In this document: positions 26,501-37,200 of the stretch, one piece after another
Numbering within the stretch: the stretch's first letter is position 1
How the letters are laid out: each line of letters begins with the position of its first letter
Assembly (NCBI GenBank): GCA_947462335.1
Contig: OX381704.1
Location: forward strand, 24,196,442 to 24,260,441
Reading direction: 5' to 3'
Source of the DNA: Harmothoe impar
Lineage: Eukaryota; Annelida; Polychaeta; Phyllodocida; Polynoidae
Length of the DNA stretch: 64,000 bases
Program-made: the position numbers and the translations under genes
The notes under the pieces: model-generated
The model's database searches: none
The model's input: the letters and a program-made list of their open reading frames with translations, nothing else
What the model was told of the DNA's origin: nothing

Positions 26501-29500
26501 TAAGACAGAATAACTGTAGAGTACACTCAATATTACATGTATGGTTGCCATCACTTATAGGTGCTAATCAATAATGCAGACATCACAGACCCATTCCTGC
26601 TGGAGTTCACTTCCATCTTCTTCAGTGATGTCCAGGCAGAGCATGTGGAACCACCGTCGACAGTTCTGGCACTCAATGTTTCCTTTGTGATCATCACCAG
26701 AATGAAGCTTCATGTCACATTTGCAAAGAGCACAGAAAATCACCTGTGGAAGTACTGGTCTGGTCAATGGTGGTTTCACTTTCTCTGCCACGGGTTCATG
26801 ACCTATGTTCCCCTGCTGTCCCTCCTGTTCCATGATTTGCCTGGCATATGTGTGGTCTTGGATGGTTTGACTACTCATGGATTCTGCCTGAGTTGCCTCC
26901 ATTAATATGTTGCCTGTTAGCAACTCTGCTGCTACAAAGTTATGCCAATAGTAGGAACAGAGCATCATAGAGCAGTCCCAGTGATTTCGATCAGGTAGTA
27001 TTCTTTCCAAGTAGAAGCCATGTGCAGTGTAGATGAAGAAATCACAGTAAGGAGCTCCTATTACACCCATTTGTGCTTGCACTTGATAATAGTATGGAGA
27101 AGTTTTGGCCAGTTTCTGTTCCCCGTTAACAGAAACCAAGTGGGGATAGTCTGCCTTTTTAGGATCTGTATACTTGATTGACTCAGGGCACTTAATCTCA
27201 CACAACCCAGCTAGGCCATCAGCACAACATTTACATGACACCATCAGGTCTGGAGAGGCTCCGAGATATGATTTATCTGGGTGGATATGCAGACCTGTAT
27301 CCCATGCCTTAAAACCCTTATGCTTTCTCATTACCTTGCGGTAAAGCCTCTTGGCATGAGGCTCCATTGCCCGTCCATGTTTGATGGAGATTAGATCATC
27401 AGGTACTTTTGTATATCCCATTAGCTTTTTAGTCAGACAGGTTGCATCTTTCTTTGATTCAGCGATCTTTGGGTCAACAATAGTCAGTGTACGCGTGCAG
27501 ACAGCCTTTATGTTACTTGCAGTAATCCGCCCATTTCGATGAGCCTTCCACTCAGAGCAATCAGCCTGGTTCACTGTGGCCTTTTGCAGAAGATTCCGAT
27601 CATCAGAACTCAGCTTCATATTCATCTCTAGCTCCTTGATGCTTTCCTCCAAGTCTTCAAACTCAGAAATATCTACCTTCTTTGCAATGTCCATAGGATT
27701 GGGGGGACAGGGTTGTTTTGGCTCCTCCTTAAATGGGATCCCATAGAAGCTCTGGATAAAGCATGAATTTGGGAGGTCCTCCTTCAACGATTCTGCCAAG
27801 TCCTTCCTTACCCTTTCTGGCTTGCTAACATAATGCTCTTGACTCTCTGACAAAGAAGTACATTCTTTTGCTAGCTGCCGCACGGATTGCTGATGGTCAC
27901 CATGGTCACCATTACTGTATTGCTCTTTCTTCCACAAATGATCGGTGAGTGGGCATGGCGGTTGGTTTTTGGTGTTTTTCTGTCCAGGAACTGTCCAAAC
28001 ACATGGCAATGATGTACAGCTTGGGCTTGCAATTCCACAGCGAACAGCATACTCTATCCGGAAGAGAAGACCGGCAACATGGTTGCAGCTACCATGTAGG
28101 CCTGATGTACATGTGCAATAAGCACTGTAGATTCGCCCCCCAGCTCTTACAGCAGACTTTTTCTCAACTGCAATCTATACTTGGTAGTCCGGTATTGACA
28201 TCATTGATGGTTTGACATGGGCTGAAAAGAATGCGGCTCCTATTTTGGGAGTGTTCGGGTGATAATATACTTCTCTCACATGTCCGTCTGTGAAGTATCG
28301 GTATCCCTTCCCTTCCTTGTATTCATTACACAAACGATGGTATAGGTTGGATGAAGTTTTGCTTTGGAAATAGCCTGTAATGTCATGGAAGTAGACTGCA
28401 GGCCATAATGACTTATTTGCTTCACCAAACCATCCATCACCCAGTGTGAAGGGATCTGGTAGTGTATCATTTCCTATAATAAGCTTTGACTTGTAGTCTT
28501 GTAGTTTAGTTCGTAGTGTGTGTTCTTCATTAGCATCTACAGGTATCTTGTCCTCCCAAGCAGTGAATGCCCTGAAATGTAAGAAAAGAGTAGTACATGA
28601 CAGTAATGTTCACTTGTGTCAGCAATTAGGTAATTTCTAGTGTGTTTGTATGTTTTGTGTGTTGTTGTTTTTTATGTTAATAAAAATATGTAGAATAAAG
28701 AATTTGTGTTGCATCATGTTTAAGTATAACGTATATAATGGGTCAGCACATTCTCTGAGAATTAAATAATGGATAGCTAAATATGGTGTTTTTGTGGTGG
28801 TCACGGCACCAGTGTAATTGTTGTAGATAGCTAAAAATGGGATGTTATAGGCCAAACAAGGGCTCGGATAGCAAAATAAGAGATGGGAGAGGCCAAACAA
28901 GGGCTTGGCTAGCTAAGTATGGGGTAAGCAAGGCCAAACATGGGCTCGGATAGCTAAGTATGGGGTGGGAGAGGCCAAACGAGGGCTCGGATGGCAAAAT
29001 ATGGGATAAGCAAGGCCAAACAAGGGCTCGGATAGCTAAATATGGGGTGGGAGAGGCCAAACGAGGGCTCGGATAGCTAAATATGGGGTTGGAGAGGCCA
29101 AACGAGGGCTTGGATAGCTAAATATATGGTTAGCGAGGCCAAACGAGGGCTCGGATAGCTAAATAGTGGGTCAGTGAGGCCAAACAAGGGCTCGGAAACC
29201 TGAATATTGGGTCTTTGTGGTGGTCACGGCACCAGTGTAATTATTGTACATAGCCAAACGAGGGCTCGGGTAGCAAAATATGGGATAAGCAAGGCCAAAC
29301 AAGGGCTCAGATAGCTAAATATGGGGTGGGAGAGGCCAAACGAGGGCTCGGATAGCTAAATATATGGTTAGCAAGGCCAAACAAGGACTCAGATAGCTAA
29401 ATAGTGGGTCAGTGAGGCCAAACAAGGGCTCGGAAACCTGAATATTGGGTCTTTGTGGTGGTCACGGCACCAGTGTAATTATTGTACATAGCCAAACGAG

Positions 29501-32500
29501 GGCTCGGGTAGCAAAATATGGGATAAGCAAGGCCAAACAAGGGCTCGGATAGCTAAATATGGGGTGGGAGAGGCCAAACGAGCGCTTGGATAGCTAAATA
29601 TGTGGTTAGCGAGGCCAAACAAGGGCATGGATAGCTAAATATAGGGTGGGAGAGGCCAAACGAGGGCTTGGATAGCTAAATATGTGGTTAGCGAGGCCTC
29701 ACTGACCCACTATCTAGCTATCCAAGCCCTTGTTTGGCCTCGCTAACCATAAATTTAGCTATCCGAGCCCTCGTTTGGCCTCGCTAACCATATATTTAGC
29801 TATCCGAGCCCTCGTTTGGCCTCGCTAACCATATATTTAGCTATCTGAGCCCTCGTTTGGCCTCGCTAACCATATATTTAGCTATCCGAGCCCTCGTTTG
29901 GCCTCGCTAACCATATATTTAGCTATCCGAGCCCTCGTTTGGCCTCTCCCACCCCATATTTTGCTATCCGAGCCCTTGTTTGGCCTTGCTTTTCCCATAT
30001 TTTGCCACCCCAGCCCTCGTTTGGCTATCTACAATAATTACACTGGTGCCGTGACCACCACAAAGACCCAATATTTAGGTTTCCGAGCCCTTGTTTGCCT
30101 CACTGACCCACTATTTAGCTATCTGAGCCCTTGTTTGGCCTCGCCAACCCCATATTTAGCTATCCGAGCCCTCGTTTGGCCTCTCCCACCCCATATTTAG
30201 CTATCCGAGCCCTTGTTTGGCCTTGCTTATCCCATATTTTGCCACCCCAGCCCTCGTTTGGCTATCTACAATAATTACACTGGTGCCGTGACCACCACAA
30301 AAACCCCATATTTAGCTATCCGAGCCCTCGTTCGGCCTCGCTAACCATATATTTAGCTATCCGAGCCCTCGTTTGGCCTCGCTAACCATATATTTAGCTA
30401 TCTGAGCCCTCGTTTGGCCTCGCTAACCATATATTTAGCTATCCGAGCCCTCGTTTGGCCTCGCTAACCATATATTTAGCTATCCGAGCCCTCGTTTGGC
30501 CTCTCCCACCCCATATTTAGCTATCCGAGCCCTTGTTTGGCCTTGCTTATCCCATATTTTGCCACCCCAGCCCTCGTTTGGCTATCTACAATAATTACAC
30601 TGGTGCCGTGACCACCACAAAAACCCCATATTTAGCTATCCAAGCCCTCGTTCGGCCTCGCTAACCATATATTTAGCTATCCGAGCCCTCGTTTGGCCTC
30701 GCTAACCATATATTTAGCTATCTGAGCCCTCGTTTGGCCTCGCTAACCATATATTTAGCTATCCGAGCCCTCGTTTGGCCTCGCTAACCATTTTTTTAGC
30801 TATCCGAGCCCTCGTTTGGCCTCTCCCACCCCATATTTAGCTATCCGAGCCCTCGTTTGGCCTCGCTAACCATATATTTAGCTATCCGAGCCCTCGTTTG
30901 GCCTCGCTAACCATATATTTAGCTATCTGAGCCCTCGTTTGGCCTCGCTAACCATATATTTAGCTATCCGAGCCCTCGTTTGGCCTCGCTAACCATATAT
31001 TTAGCTATCCGAGCCCTCGTTTGGCCTCGCTAACCATTTTTTTAGCTATCCGAGCCCTCGTTTGGCCTCTCCCACCCCATATTTAGCTATCTGAGCCCTC
31101 GTTTGGCCTCGCTAACCATATATTTAGCTATCCGAGCCCTCGTTTGGCCTCGCTAACCATATATTTAGCTATCTGAGCCCTCGTTTGGCCTCGCTAACCA
31201 TATATTTAGCTATCCGAGCCCTCGTTTGGCCTCGCTAACCATATATTTAGCTATCCGAGCCCTCGTTTGGCCTCTCCCACCCAATATTTATCTATCCGAG
31301 CCCTTGTTTGTCCTTGCTTAGCCCATATTGTGCTATCCGAGCCTTCGTTTGGCTATCCACAATAATTACACTGGTGCCGTGACAACCACAAAAACCCCAT
31401 ATTTTGCTATCCAAGCCCTCGTTTGGCCTCACTGACCCACTATTTAGCTCTGAGTGCCCTTGTTTGGCCTTGCTAACCATATATTTAGCTATCCAAGCCC
31501 TCGTTTGGCCTCTCCAACCCCATATTTAGCTACCCGAGCCCTTGTTTGGCCTTGCTTATCCCATATTTTGCTACCCGAGCCTCATTTGGCTATCTACAAT
31601 AATTACACTGGTGCCGTGACCACCACAAAAACCCCATATTTAGCTATCCAAGCCCTCGTTTGGCCTCACTGACCCACTATTTAGCTATGAGTGCCCTTGT
31701 TTGGCCTCGCTAACCATATATTTAGCTATCCGAGCCCTCGTTTGGCCTCTCCCACCCCATATTTAGCTATCCGAGCCCTTGTTTGTCCTTGCTTATCCCA
31801 TATTGTGCTATCCGAGCCTTCGTTTGGCTATCCACAATAATTACACTGGTGCCGTGACCACCACAAAAACCCCATATTTTGCTATCCAAGCCCTCGTTTG
31901 GCCTCTCCAACCCCATATTTAGCTATCCGAGCCCTCCTTTGGCCTCGCTAACCACATATTTAGCTAAATAGTTGGTCAGTGAGGCCAAACGAGGGCCCGG
32001 ATAGCTAAATATGGGGTTTTTGTGGTGGTCACGGCACCAGTGTAATTATTGTAGATAGCCAAACGTGGGCTCGGATAGCAAAATATGGGGTAAGCAAGGC
32101 CAAACAAGGGCTCGGATAGCTAAGTATGGGGTGGGAGAGGCCAAATGAGGGGTCGGATAGCTAAATATCAGGTAGGCACGGGCGTCAAAGCACCAACGCC
32201 AGGTAACACAAACACAGAATAAACCACAAGTATCAACCAGATCCATTGTCTATCTCTTGAATACTCATCTAACATGGGTATTCCATGTAAACAGCACCCT
32301 CTTTTAAGTAGTCTGGGATATTTTACTGGTGAAAGATCCCCCCCCCCCCCAAAAAAAAAGAAACCTAAATTTCGTCCCCCCCCCCTAATAAATAAATGAA
32401 CACTCAGGCCCAAGAGAGATAATTATTACACCATTCATTAAAATAAAATCGACATACCTTGCTGCCAGAGCATCAAAGTTTCCTGAGGTGGGCCTTTTCC

Positions 32501-34033
32501 TAAGCCGGAGAAAACTATGCAGTGCCTCAAGTGACCACATCTTAAACTCTTCTACTGTCATACTGGACACCTCTGTCAGTGCCAAATCATCTTCTTGGAG
32601 TAGTGGTCCAGCAGACTGGGAAGTAGCTTTGCTACCAGTTGCTTTAGTATTCTTCCTTGAAGTCGTAGCCCTTGGTTTCTTGGGCTGAATGTCCTTCTTT
32701 TTGGCCAATCCTTTCCCTTTTTTGGAAGGTTGGCCTGTTTCTATACCTGGTTTCATTGTGGATAATATAGCTGAAACTCTCCAGTGAGCACATGTGAGCA
32801 CATGGGTGTTACAGACACCCTTCCCAGAAACACCTGTTTCTGACCTAATTACAGCCAGGCCTGTTACCATGACAACGGAGTGCAGGCATGCATAACACAT
32901 ACCAGCTGTTGGTAGGCCTACATAGTATGTGCTAGTTATATATGGAAACATAATAAAGCCAGAATGAGCAATCTAGGCCTATAACATTTAACATAGATCT
33001 ATGTCCCACTTGTGGCCTCTGATGATTAAGATGTAGCCTCTGTTGCCAACGTGATGGGCATAGAATTATCATTTCTGAAAGAATTCAGTGTGGTAGCAAA
33101 GTAATGTGTTTTGTTATTTTTATTGAAAATAAAATTAAAAAAACTCAAAAAGGGTTGACAAGGTGTCATTCTGAAACTCAATATTTCCCAAACTTGTCAC
33201 GGGGATGGGATGACAGATCATCCATTTTCAAACTGCTGTTGTGTAAAATCTACATGGACATTATACATTTCCTTTTCGTCAGGATCATCCAGGATGTCTT
33301 GGCATATGATACATGGAAGCACAAGTCTCTATCTGAAGTAGTTACCTCACAATCGATTATTTTAGTAACCTATGTTAGAATTCTCCCATTGGTGAGGCCG
33401 AAAATGCGATTCTGTAAAAAACGCATCCGGCTACAATGGCCGCCATTGAAAGGAGGGGCATGTTGCATGTGTCTTCACACTTACACCAACAAACAAAAAG
33501 TGACACCTCAGAGCTTGCTTTCACCACAAAGTGGCACCTCTGAGCACCTATACCTTTAATCTGGCACTGGGCCAACATATCAAAGTGAAATACTCCACTA
33601 ATCCTTTACTTTAATCTGTACTGTCAGTGTCAAGCTGCCCCACCTAAAGATGGCGGCCCTCTGCTTCGCGGAGGTGACTGCAGCGCACCTACAAAATGGC
33701 CGACTTTTCGGCCCTACGAATAGCCTGCAGTGGTGAAGGCCATGCACGTGTGAGTATTTACTCGCACAACGGAAGTGACCCCCGTACGTGACCTGACCTA
33801 CATCGTCAAATAAGGCAGACCGTGCAAGCGTGTATACCTGAGCGATAATAGGTGCTTATGAAATATAACCGGTGAATACCAACACTTACCATTGATGGTT
33901 TAAGGAGACCAACTGTCAGTGTACCCTCCATTACCATAGCTTTAAGCTCCTTGCAGTTTTCAACATTATCAAATAAAGCTAGCGAAATATTCCAGCCTTT
34001 ATGCAGTGGACTCGGGCACTCGTAGATCGCCAT
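20550..34033 (-). CDS. TPRKB: TPRKB (EKC/KEOPS complex subunit, Cgi121 family), interrupted by a transposon-filled intron
   Basis: TPRKB/Cgi121 binds the kinase PRPK/Bud32 in the KEOPS complex, which makes the t6A modification at position 37 of ANN-decoding tRNAs. The four minus-strand exons are 33890-34033, 21468-21590, 20795-20968 and 20550-20639. All junctions are GT..AG in phase 0 and give 176 aa; the human protein has 175. Diagnostic stretches are LALFDNVENCKELKAMVMEG in exon 1, the LDKFQAVIAGTQAIHHEL and TELLYCLSPNKN segments in exon 2, FRRFGMGDKDSSVLVCEI in exon 3 and ELKVGTFLEAVVNRIA in exon 4. Intron 1 is 12.3 kb and holds a complete two-gene ISL2EU-type transposon plus several MITEs; the other introns are 155-499 bp. 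The start codon is 214 bp from the divergent ALG10 start. Confidence 0.92.
21697..21936. mobile_element. G-tract MITE, shortened copy
   Basis: It begins GGGAGAGTTCATTTATAAG and ends ATATGATCACTCCC, with the family's internal G and C runs. The flanks are TAA on the left and TTT on the right, so the duplication is not intact. It lies in TPRKB intron 1. Confidence 0.65.
22191..22299. mobile_element. Foldback MITE with ~48-bp arms
   Basis: The left arm starts AGAAAACGATGCTCTTCACA and ends CCTATAATGCAC; the right arm is its reverse complement with a few mismatches, around a 12-base loop (GAATGCATCTGA). It would form a long hairpin in the TPRKB primary transcript. Confidence 0.75.
22519..22968. 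mobile_element. Two abutting, damaged G-tract MITE copies
   Basis: The first copy (about 22519-22816) ends with TTGTTAAAAAATGACCACTCCC. The second, partial copy follows at once and ends CCCCTGTAATTAATAAATGAACACTCCC at 22968. Both show the family's CGCG-rich segments and long G runs. The left ends are degraded. Confidence 0.6.
23364..23745. repeat. Direct duplication, ~180-bp unit, two copies 204 bp apart
   Basis: TTTGCTTCGCTGTGGCTAGC starts both copies (23364 and 23568). The rest, including CACATTCCCACGATTCTGGC and CCAACACTGCACTGAT, matches with only a few changes. It lies in the presumed 5' intron of the transposase gene. Confidence 0.85.
23768..24091. mobile_element. G-tract MITE, Harbinger-type, copy B
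   Basis: It begins GGGAGTGATCATTTTTTAAC and ends with the exact inverse. TTA is duplicated at 23765-23767 and 24092-24094. It is 324 bp long with near-perfect ends, so it is a recent copy. It sits within the ISL2EU transposon, between the presumed 5' exon and the first coding exon of the transposase. Confidence 0.88.
24339..26455 (+). CDS. THAP-domain DDE transposase (ISL2EU-type)
   Basis: Coding exons are 24339-24517, 24830-24950 and 25160-26455, giving 531 aa with no stop or frameshift. The N-terminus is a C2CH THAP zinc finger that binds DNA: HCYALNC, then LYTFPTKRQK and IWLTNLNR, then VCSVHF, spread over all three exons. There is an extra Cys/His-rich loop (CKVHGNYMALCEC) after the first cysteine pair. 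After a basic linker and a short hydrophobic/coiled stretch comes a helix-turn-helix of the DDE_Tnp_4 type (LGLIYEDLAKRFSISVSLCNQIFNSWL region, about residues 290-320). The catalytic core follows: first Asp in VIIDCSEIF (~364), second Asp in IMADKGFNI (~437) and Glu in RRILVEQVIRRLK (~483). The first exon is preceded by an acceptor at 24321, so a 5' non-coding exon is likely. Its 3' end is 108 bp from the end of the convergent YqaJ gene. Confidence 0.88.
26564..32756 (-). CDS. SAP-SWIM-YqaJ nuclease-PHD protein of the ISL2EU transposon, with one in-frame stop
   Basis: Two minus-strand exons, 32458-32756 and 26564-28571, join in phase to 768 codons. In order they encode: a Lys-rich N-terminus; a SAP-like motif across the junction (SLEALHSFLRLRKRPTSGNF, about 60-105); a SWIM zinc finger (YCTCTSGLHGSCNH, ~250-265); and a YqaJ/lambda-exonuclease fold (NGRITASN ~443, KHGRAMEP, LGASPDLMV and the catalytic LCEIKCPES ~555). 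A C-terminal PHD finger follows (CALCKC..CQNCRRWFHMLC..CDVC, ~715-768). The frame is broken once by TAG at 28175-28177, just before the SWIM finger. Relatives, as I recall, have Trp at that point, so this copy is probably inactive unless the 28009 ATG is used. Exon 1 could start upstream of 32756, since the frame is open to 32951. The intron holds the 41-bp array. Confidence 0.85.
28765..32172. repeat. 41-bp satellite-like array with orientation switches and embedded LTR/primer-site junctions
   Basis: The basic unit is 41 bp (for example GCTATCCGAGCCCTCGTTTG followed by GCCTCGCTAACCATATATTTA), in two main variants (CTCGCTAACCATAT and CTCTCCCACCCCAT). Units run in reverse orientation from 28765 to about 29697, forward to about 31963, then reverse again to 32172. 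About ten times the array is punctuated by a segment containing ATTACACTGGTGCCGTGACC, which matches the LTR end plus tRNA-His primer site of the Gypsy element at 50853-50872. It sits wholly inside the intron of the YqaJ gene. The open frames seen through it are repeats, not genes. Confidence 0.9.
32335..32405. mobile_element. Truncated G-tract MITE end
   Basis: C and A runs are followed by CCCCCCTAATAAATAAATGAACACTC, the right end of the G-tract MITE family. The left half is lost. It is in the YqaJ intron, 53 bp from the exon. Confidence 0.5.
32757..33889. other. Right-hand part of TPRKB intron 1; transposon right end expected here
   Basis: I recognise no coding exon. The 5' region of the YqaJ gene and the right terminus of the transposon should lie here. 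A GC-richer stretch (33640-33790, with AAGATGGCGGCCC and ACAAAATGGCCGAC) could be promoter or 5' non-coding sequence. No terminal repeat could be matched by eye. Confidence 0.4.
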
Positions 34034-34247
34034 TCTTCAGCCAAAGAAGTATGTAACCGTTTCGGATCTGACCTATTTTCGCTAAAATTGCTCCAGAACA
34101 GTATTGGATTATTTTAAAATATTATCATGTATATTTCATTCGTTTTTAAGATAAAACACTTGTTTTAATCACATGATTTGATAGCTATATCACAAGCAAA
34201 ATAATACTAAACAATGAAGTTGCCTAACTTTGTATCTGTTTGTAAAC
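34034..34247. promoter_or_regulatory. Compact bidirectional promoter region TPRKB/ALG10
   Basis: Only 214 bp separate the start codons of TPRKB (-) and ALG10 (+). Both promoters and both 5' non-coding regions must fit here or in undetected 5' exons. The sequence is AT-rich with no clear TATA box. Confidence 0.65.
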
Positions 34248-37200
34248 ATGGCAGTCGCCGGTGCTTCGTTGCTTTCTGTCTTTGAATTTATTGTGTTTTT
34301 CTTCTCATTGACATCATGTATTCTCCTCAAAATACAATCTCGACAAATGAAGCCATATATGGACGAGGTCTTCCATATCCCACAGGTGCAGCATTACTGC
34401 AAGGGTCAGTACTTTGAGGTAAGTGTCCAACTCCAAGTGAGTCAAAATCAAATGCTGCTATTTTTATAGGGAGTGTTCATATATTAATTACGGGGGGGGG
34501 GGGGGGGGGGTGGTGAGATTTCGCGCGGAGGGGCGAAATTTTTTTACGCCCCCCTCCAGAGCGCGTGAAACGTTTTGCACCCCCCCTCGCCGAAAAATGT
34601 TTGCCCCCCCCTCTGAACTATAGTAACGCCTGGGCTTTTTTGCTAAAAAGGGGCTCAAATTTTTACGCCCCCCGCCCCCAAAGAGGGGTCAGAATTTTAT
34701 ACGCCCCCCCCTCAGGAGGGGTCGATTATTTGTACGCCCCCCCCCCCCCTTTAATTAATAAATGAACACTCCCTTAACGAGCTGGGCCCCTTGAGGCTTG
34801 ACACAGGGGGGGGGGGCAAAAACACTTTTGAGCCAAAAGCCTGCGCGTTACTATGCTTCAAAGGGCCTGCGCGCCAGCCGATTTTCAGCCCTAAGGGGGG
34901 TGTAAACAATTTTGCACAATCCACGCGGAAAACCACCACCCCCCCGCCCCGTTGTTAAAAAATGATCACTCCTTAAGGGCACTCAAAGACTTGGGGCTAA
35001 AAGAAAATGGTCACCTGATCGTTCCCTTGTTGAGGTGCAGATAAAATAAAAGTGTGCTATTTTTTATAACAACACAGTGGTCCAAAAGTGTTAGCCCCAC
35101 CCTCCCGGTCAAAAGGTTGTTGTTAAAAAAGAAAGAGGCCTACTGAGGCTACTCACTAATGTTATTTCAATAGCAGCAATACCTGATGTGCTATATGATA
35201 ATTTGTAAAATACATTATACAATGTATTTCAATTTCCAGTGGGATCCTATGATCACCACCCTGCCGGGGCTGTACGCCAACACAGTGGCCATCCTGAGAC
35301 CCGTCCACTGGCTGTTTGACATCTCCATGTCTGTGTCCTGCACTACCTTCTGGCTACGTGCAGTCAATGTAGGATTTGCCACGGGGAACAGCCTTCTTTT
35401 CCTTTGTCTGAGTAGACAACTTTACCTCCGCGAAAAGGTAGGTAACATGATTTTTTTTTTTTTTTTTTCTTTAGAGATGCAAGATTTTCTATCCTTTAAT
35501 AATAAGTACTGTACTGGAAGCACGTGGGGACAAACCTGCGGAGTCACTAGACGCCGCCCATTCTGTGCGTAATCTTGAATTGCCACTTCTGGCGTAATCT
35601 TAATCAGTTTTCACCACTTCTGGCGTAATCTTAATCAGTTTCCAGGTGATACCTATCCTCTAGATGGCGCCACTGTAAGTTTGTAACATTGCTGTATATA
35701 TCGGGCGCAGCCCCTTTTTCTTTCTCTCTTTTTTTTTTCTTTTTCTGGGATAAGATTAAGCCAGAAGTGGCGATTCAAGATTACACATAGAATGAGCGGC
35801 GTCTAGTGACTACGCAGGTTCGTTCCTTGTTTCGTACTGGAAGAGCCGTATTCAATGTCCACCATTGAATACAATGTTTTCAAATGGCTAAGAAAATGTT
35901 TTTCCTTCATTAAATGGCTTCAAACTTTTTTTTAAATGAGCACAAATGCCAACTACATTGATACCATCTCTGATGTATTTCACTCGGGGGGGGGGGGCTG
36001 GGGCGTATCTCTTTCAACCTGCGTTGGCTTTTGTCTATGTATAAAATTGTCAAAGTGTCATTTAATATTTTAGATTTTTTGTTTACAAGACCGAATTCAG
36101 TGTTAGTAGTTTCACAAATCAATGCACTGATTCCTCTGATAATCTCTGTAATATCTCATTTGATTTGTTAATTTAAACATAGAAATGCATCTACCTCTAT
36201 GATTTAAAAAAGTAATTCTAAATGCACATCTATTCCAATTTCTAGAATATTGTAATAAATCAACATGTATTATTTGAAAATGGATATATTATTATATTAC
36301 ACCCACATTGTTCATAAATTCTTTACTTGATTTCATCACGACAGACATCCCCACAGACCTGTGACGAGTGGCGGTGCCTGGTGACGGCGGGGGCAGTGAG
36401 CTTCTTCCCGCTGCTTTACTTCTTCAGCTTCCTGTACTACACAGACGCCGGCGCCACCTTCTGGGTCCTCCTCATGTACCTCCTCACCCTCAGGGGTAAC
36501 CACGTCCACGCCGCTGCTGCCGGTGTCACTGCTGTCCTCTTCCGGCAGACAAATGTCGTCTGGGTCGTCTTCTGCGCGGGAATCACCGCCGAGAGAATTG
36601 TCATCGACTGGATGCAGCCGGAGAAGAAGGACATCACCGAGGAGGAAGTCCAGCAGTTTGGGTTCATTTTCCAAGTGCTTAGAAAGGTGGTGAATGGACT
36701 GAAAGGAGATTATCGGTCGCTGAGTCATCTTGTTTGTCAGTGTGTGTCCAAGCTGTGGGCGTACGGGCTGGTGTGTGTGGTGTTTGTTGTGTTTGTGTGT
36801 GTGAATGGCAGCATTGTAGTGGGTGCTAAAGACGACCACCAAGTCAGCCTCAACTTCCCACAAGTATTCTACTTTGCCGCCTTCTCAGCTGGATTCTCCT
36901 TCATGCATCTCATATCATTCCAGAAAATCATAGCTTTCTTCAAGTTCCTTTACAGACACCCCGTGTTAGTGCTGATATTTATTGCCTTAAGCATGGCACT
37001 CATCTGGAAGTTCACAGTGGCACATAAATATCTTCTTGCCGATAACAGACATTATACTTTCTACATTTGGGCCAAAGTCTTCAGAAGACATGAGCTTGCC
37101 AAATACTTCCTAATCCCAGTGTACCTCTTCTCTGTCTGGGGGATGCTACACCAGGTGTGGCATCAGTCAGGGCTGTGGAAACTAGTCTTCATCACATGTA

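Larger units (their letters stand above)
23040..32756. mobile_element. ISL2EU-type DNA transposon (minimum span), inside TPRKB intron 1
   Basis: A THAP-domain DDE transposase gene on the plus strand faces a YqaJ-nuclease gene on the minus strand. As I recall the family descriptions, this pairing defines the ISL2EU class of eukaryotic DNA transposons. The left limit given is a possible 5' non-coding exon (ending near 23131 at a GTAAGTT donor). The right limit is the first codon of the YqaJ protein. The true termini must lie between 21591 and 33889. I could not find a matching terminal inverted repeat pair by eye. Confidence 0.75.

Noticed and set aside
28797..28830. tRNA-His gene fragment in the array
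   Set aside because: Only the 3' terminal ~12 bases, with the non-encoded CCA, are present, next to an LTR-like end. That is a primer-binding site, not a tRNA gene.
28765..32172. CRISPR-like or protein-coding reading of the regular 41-bp repeats
   Set aside because: There are no unique spacers, the units switch orientation, and the host is an animal genome. Open frames such as 29898-30200 merely repeat LAIRALVWP-type peptides.
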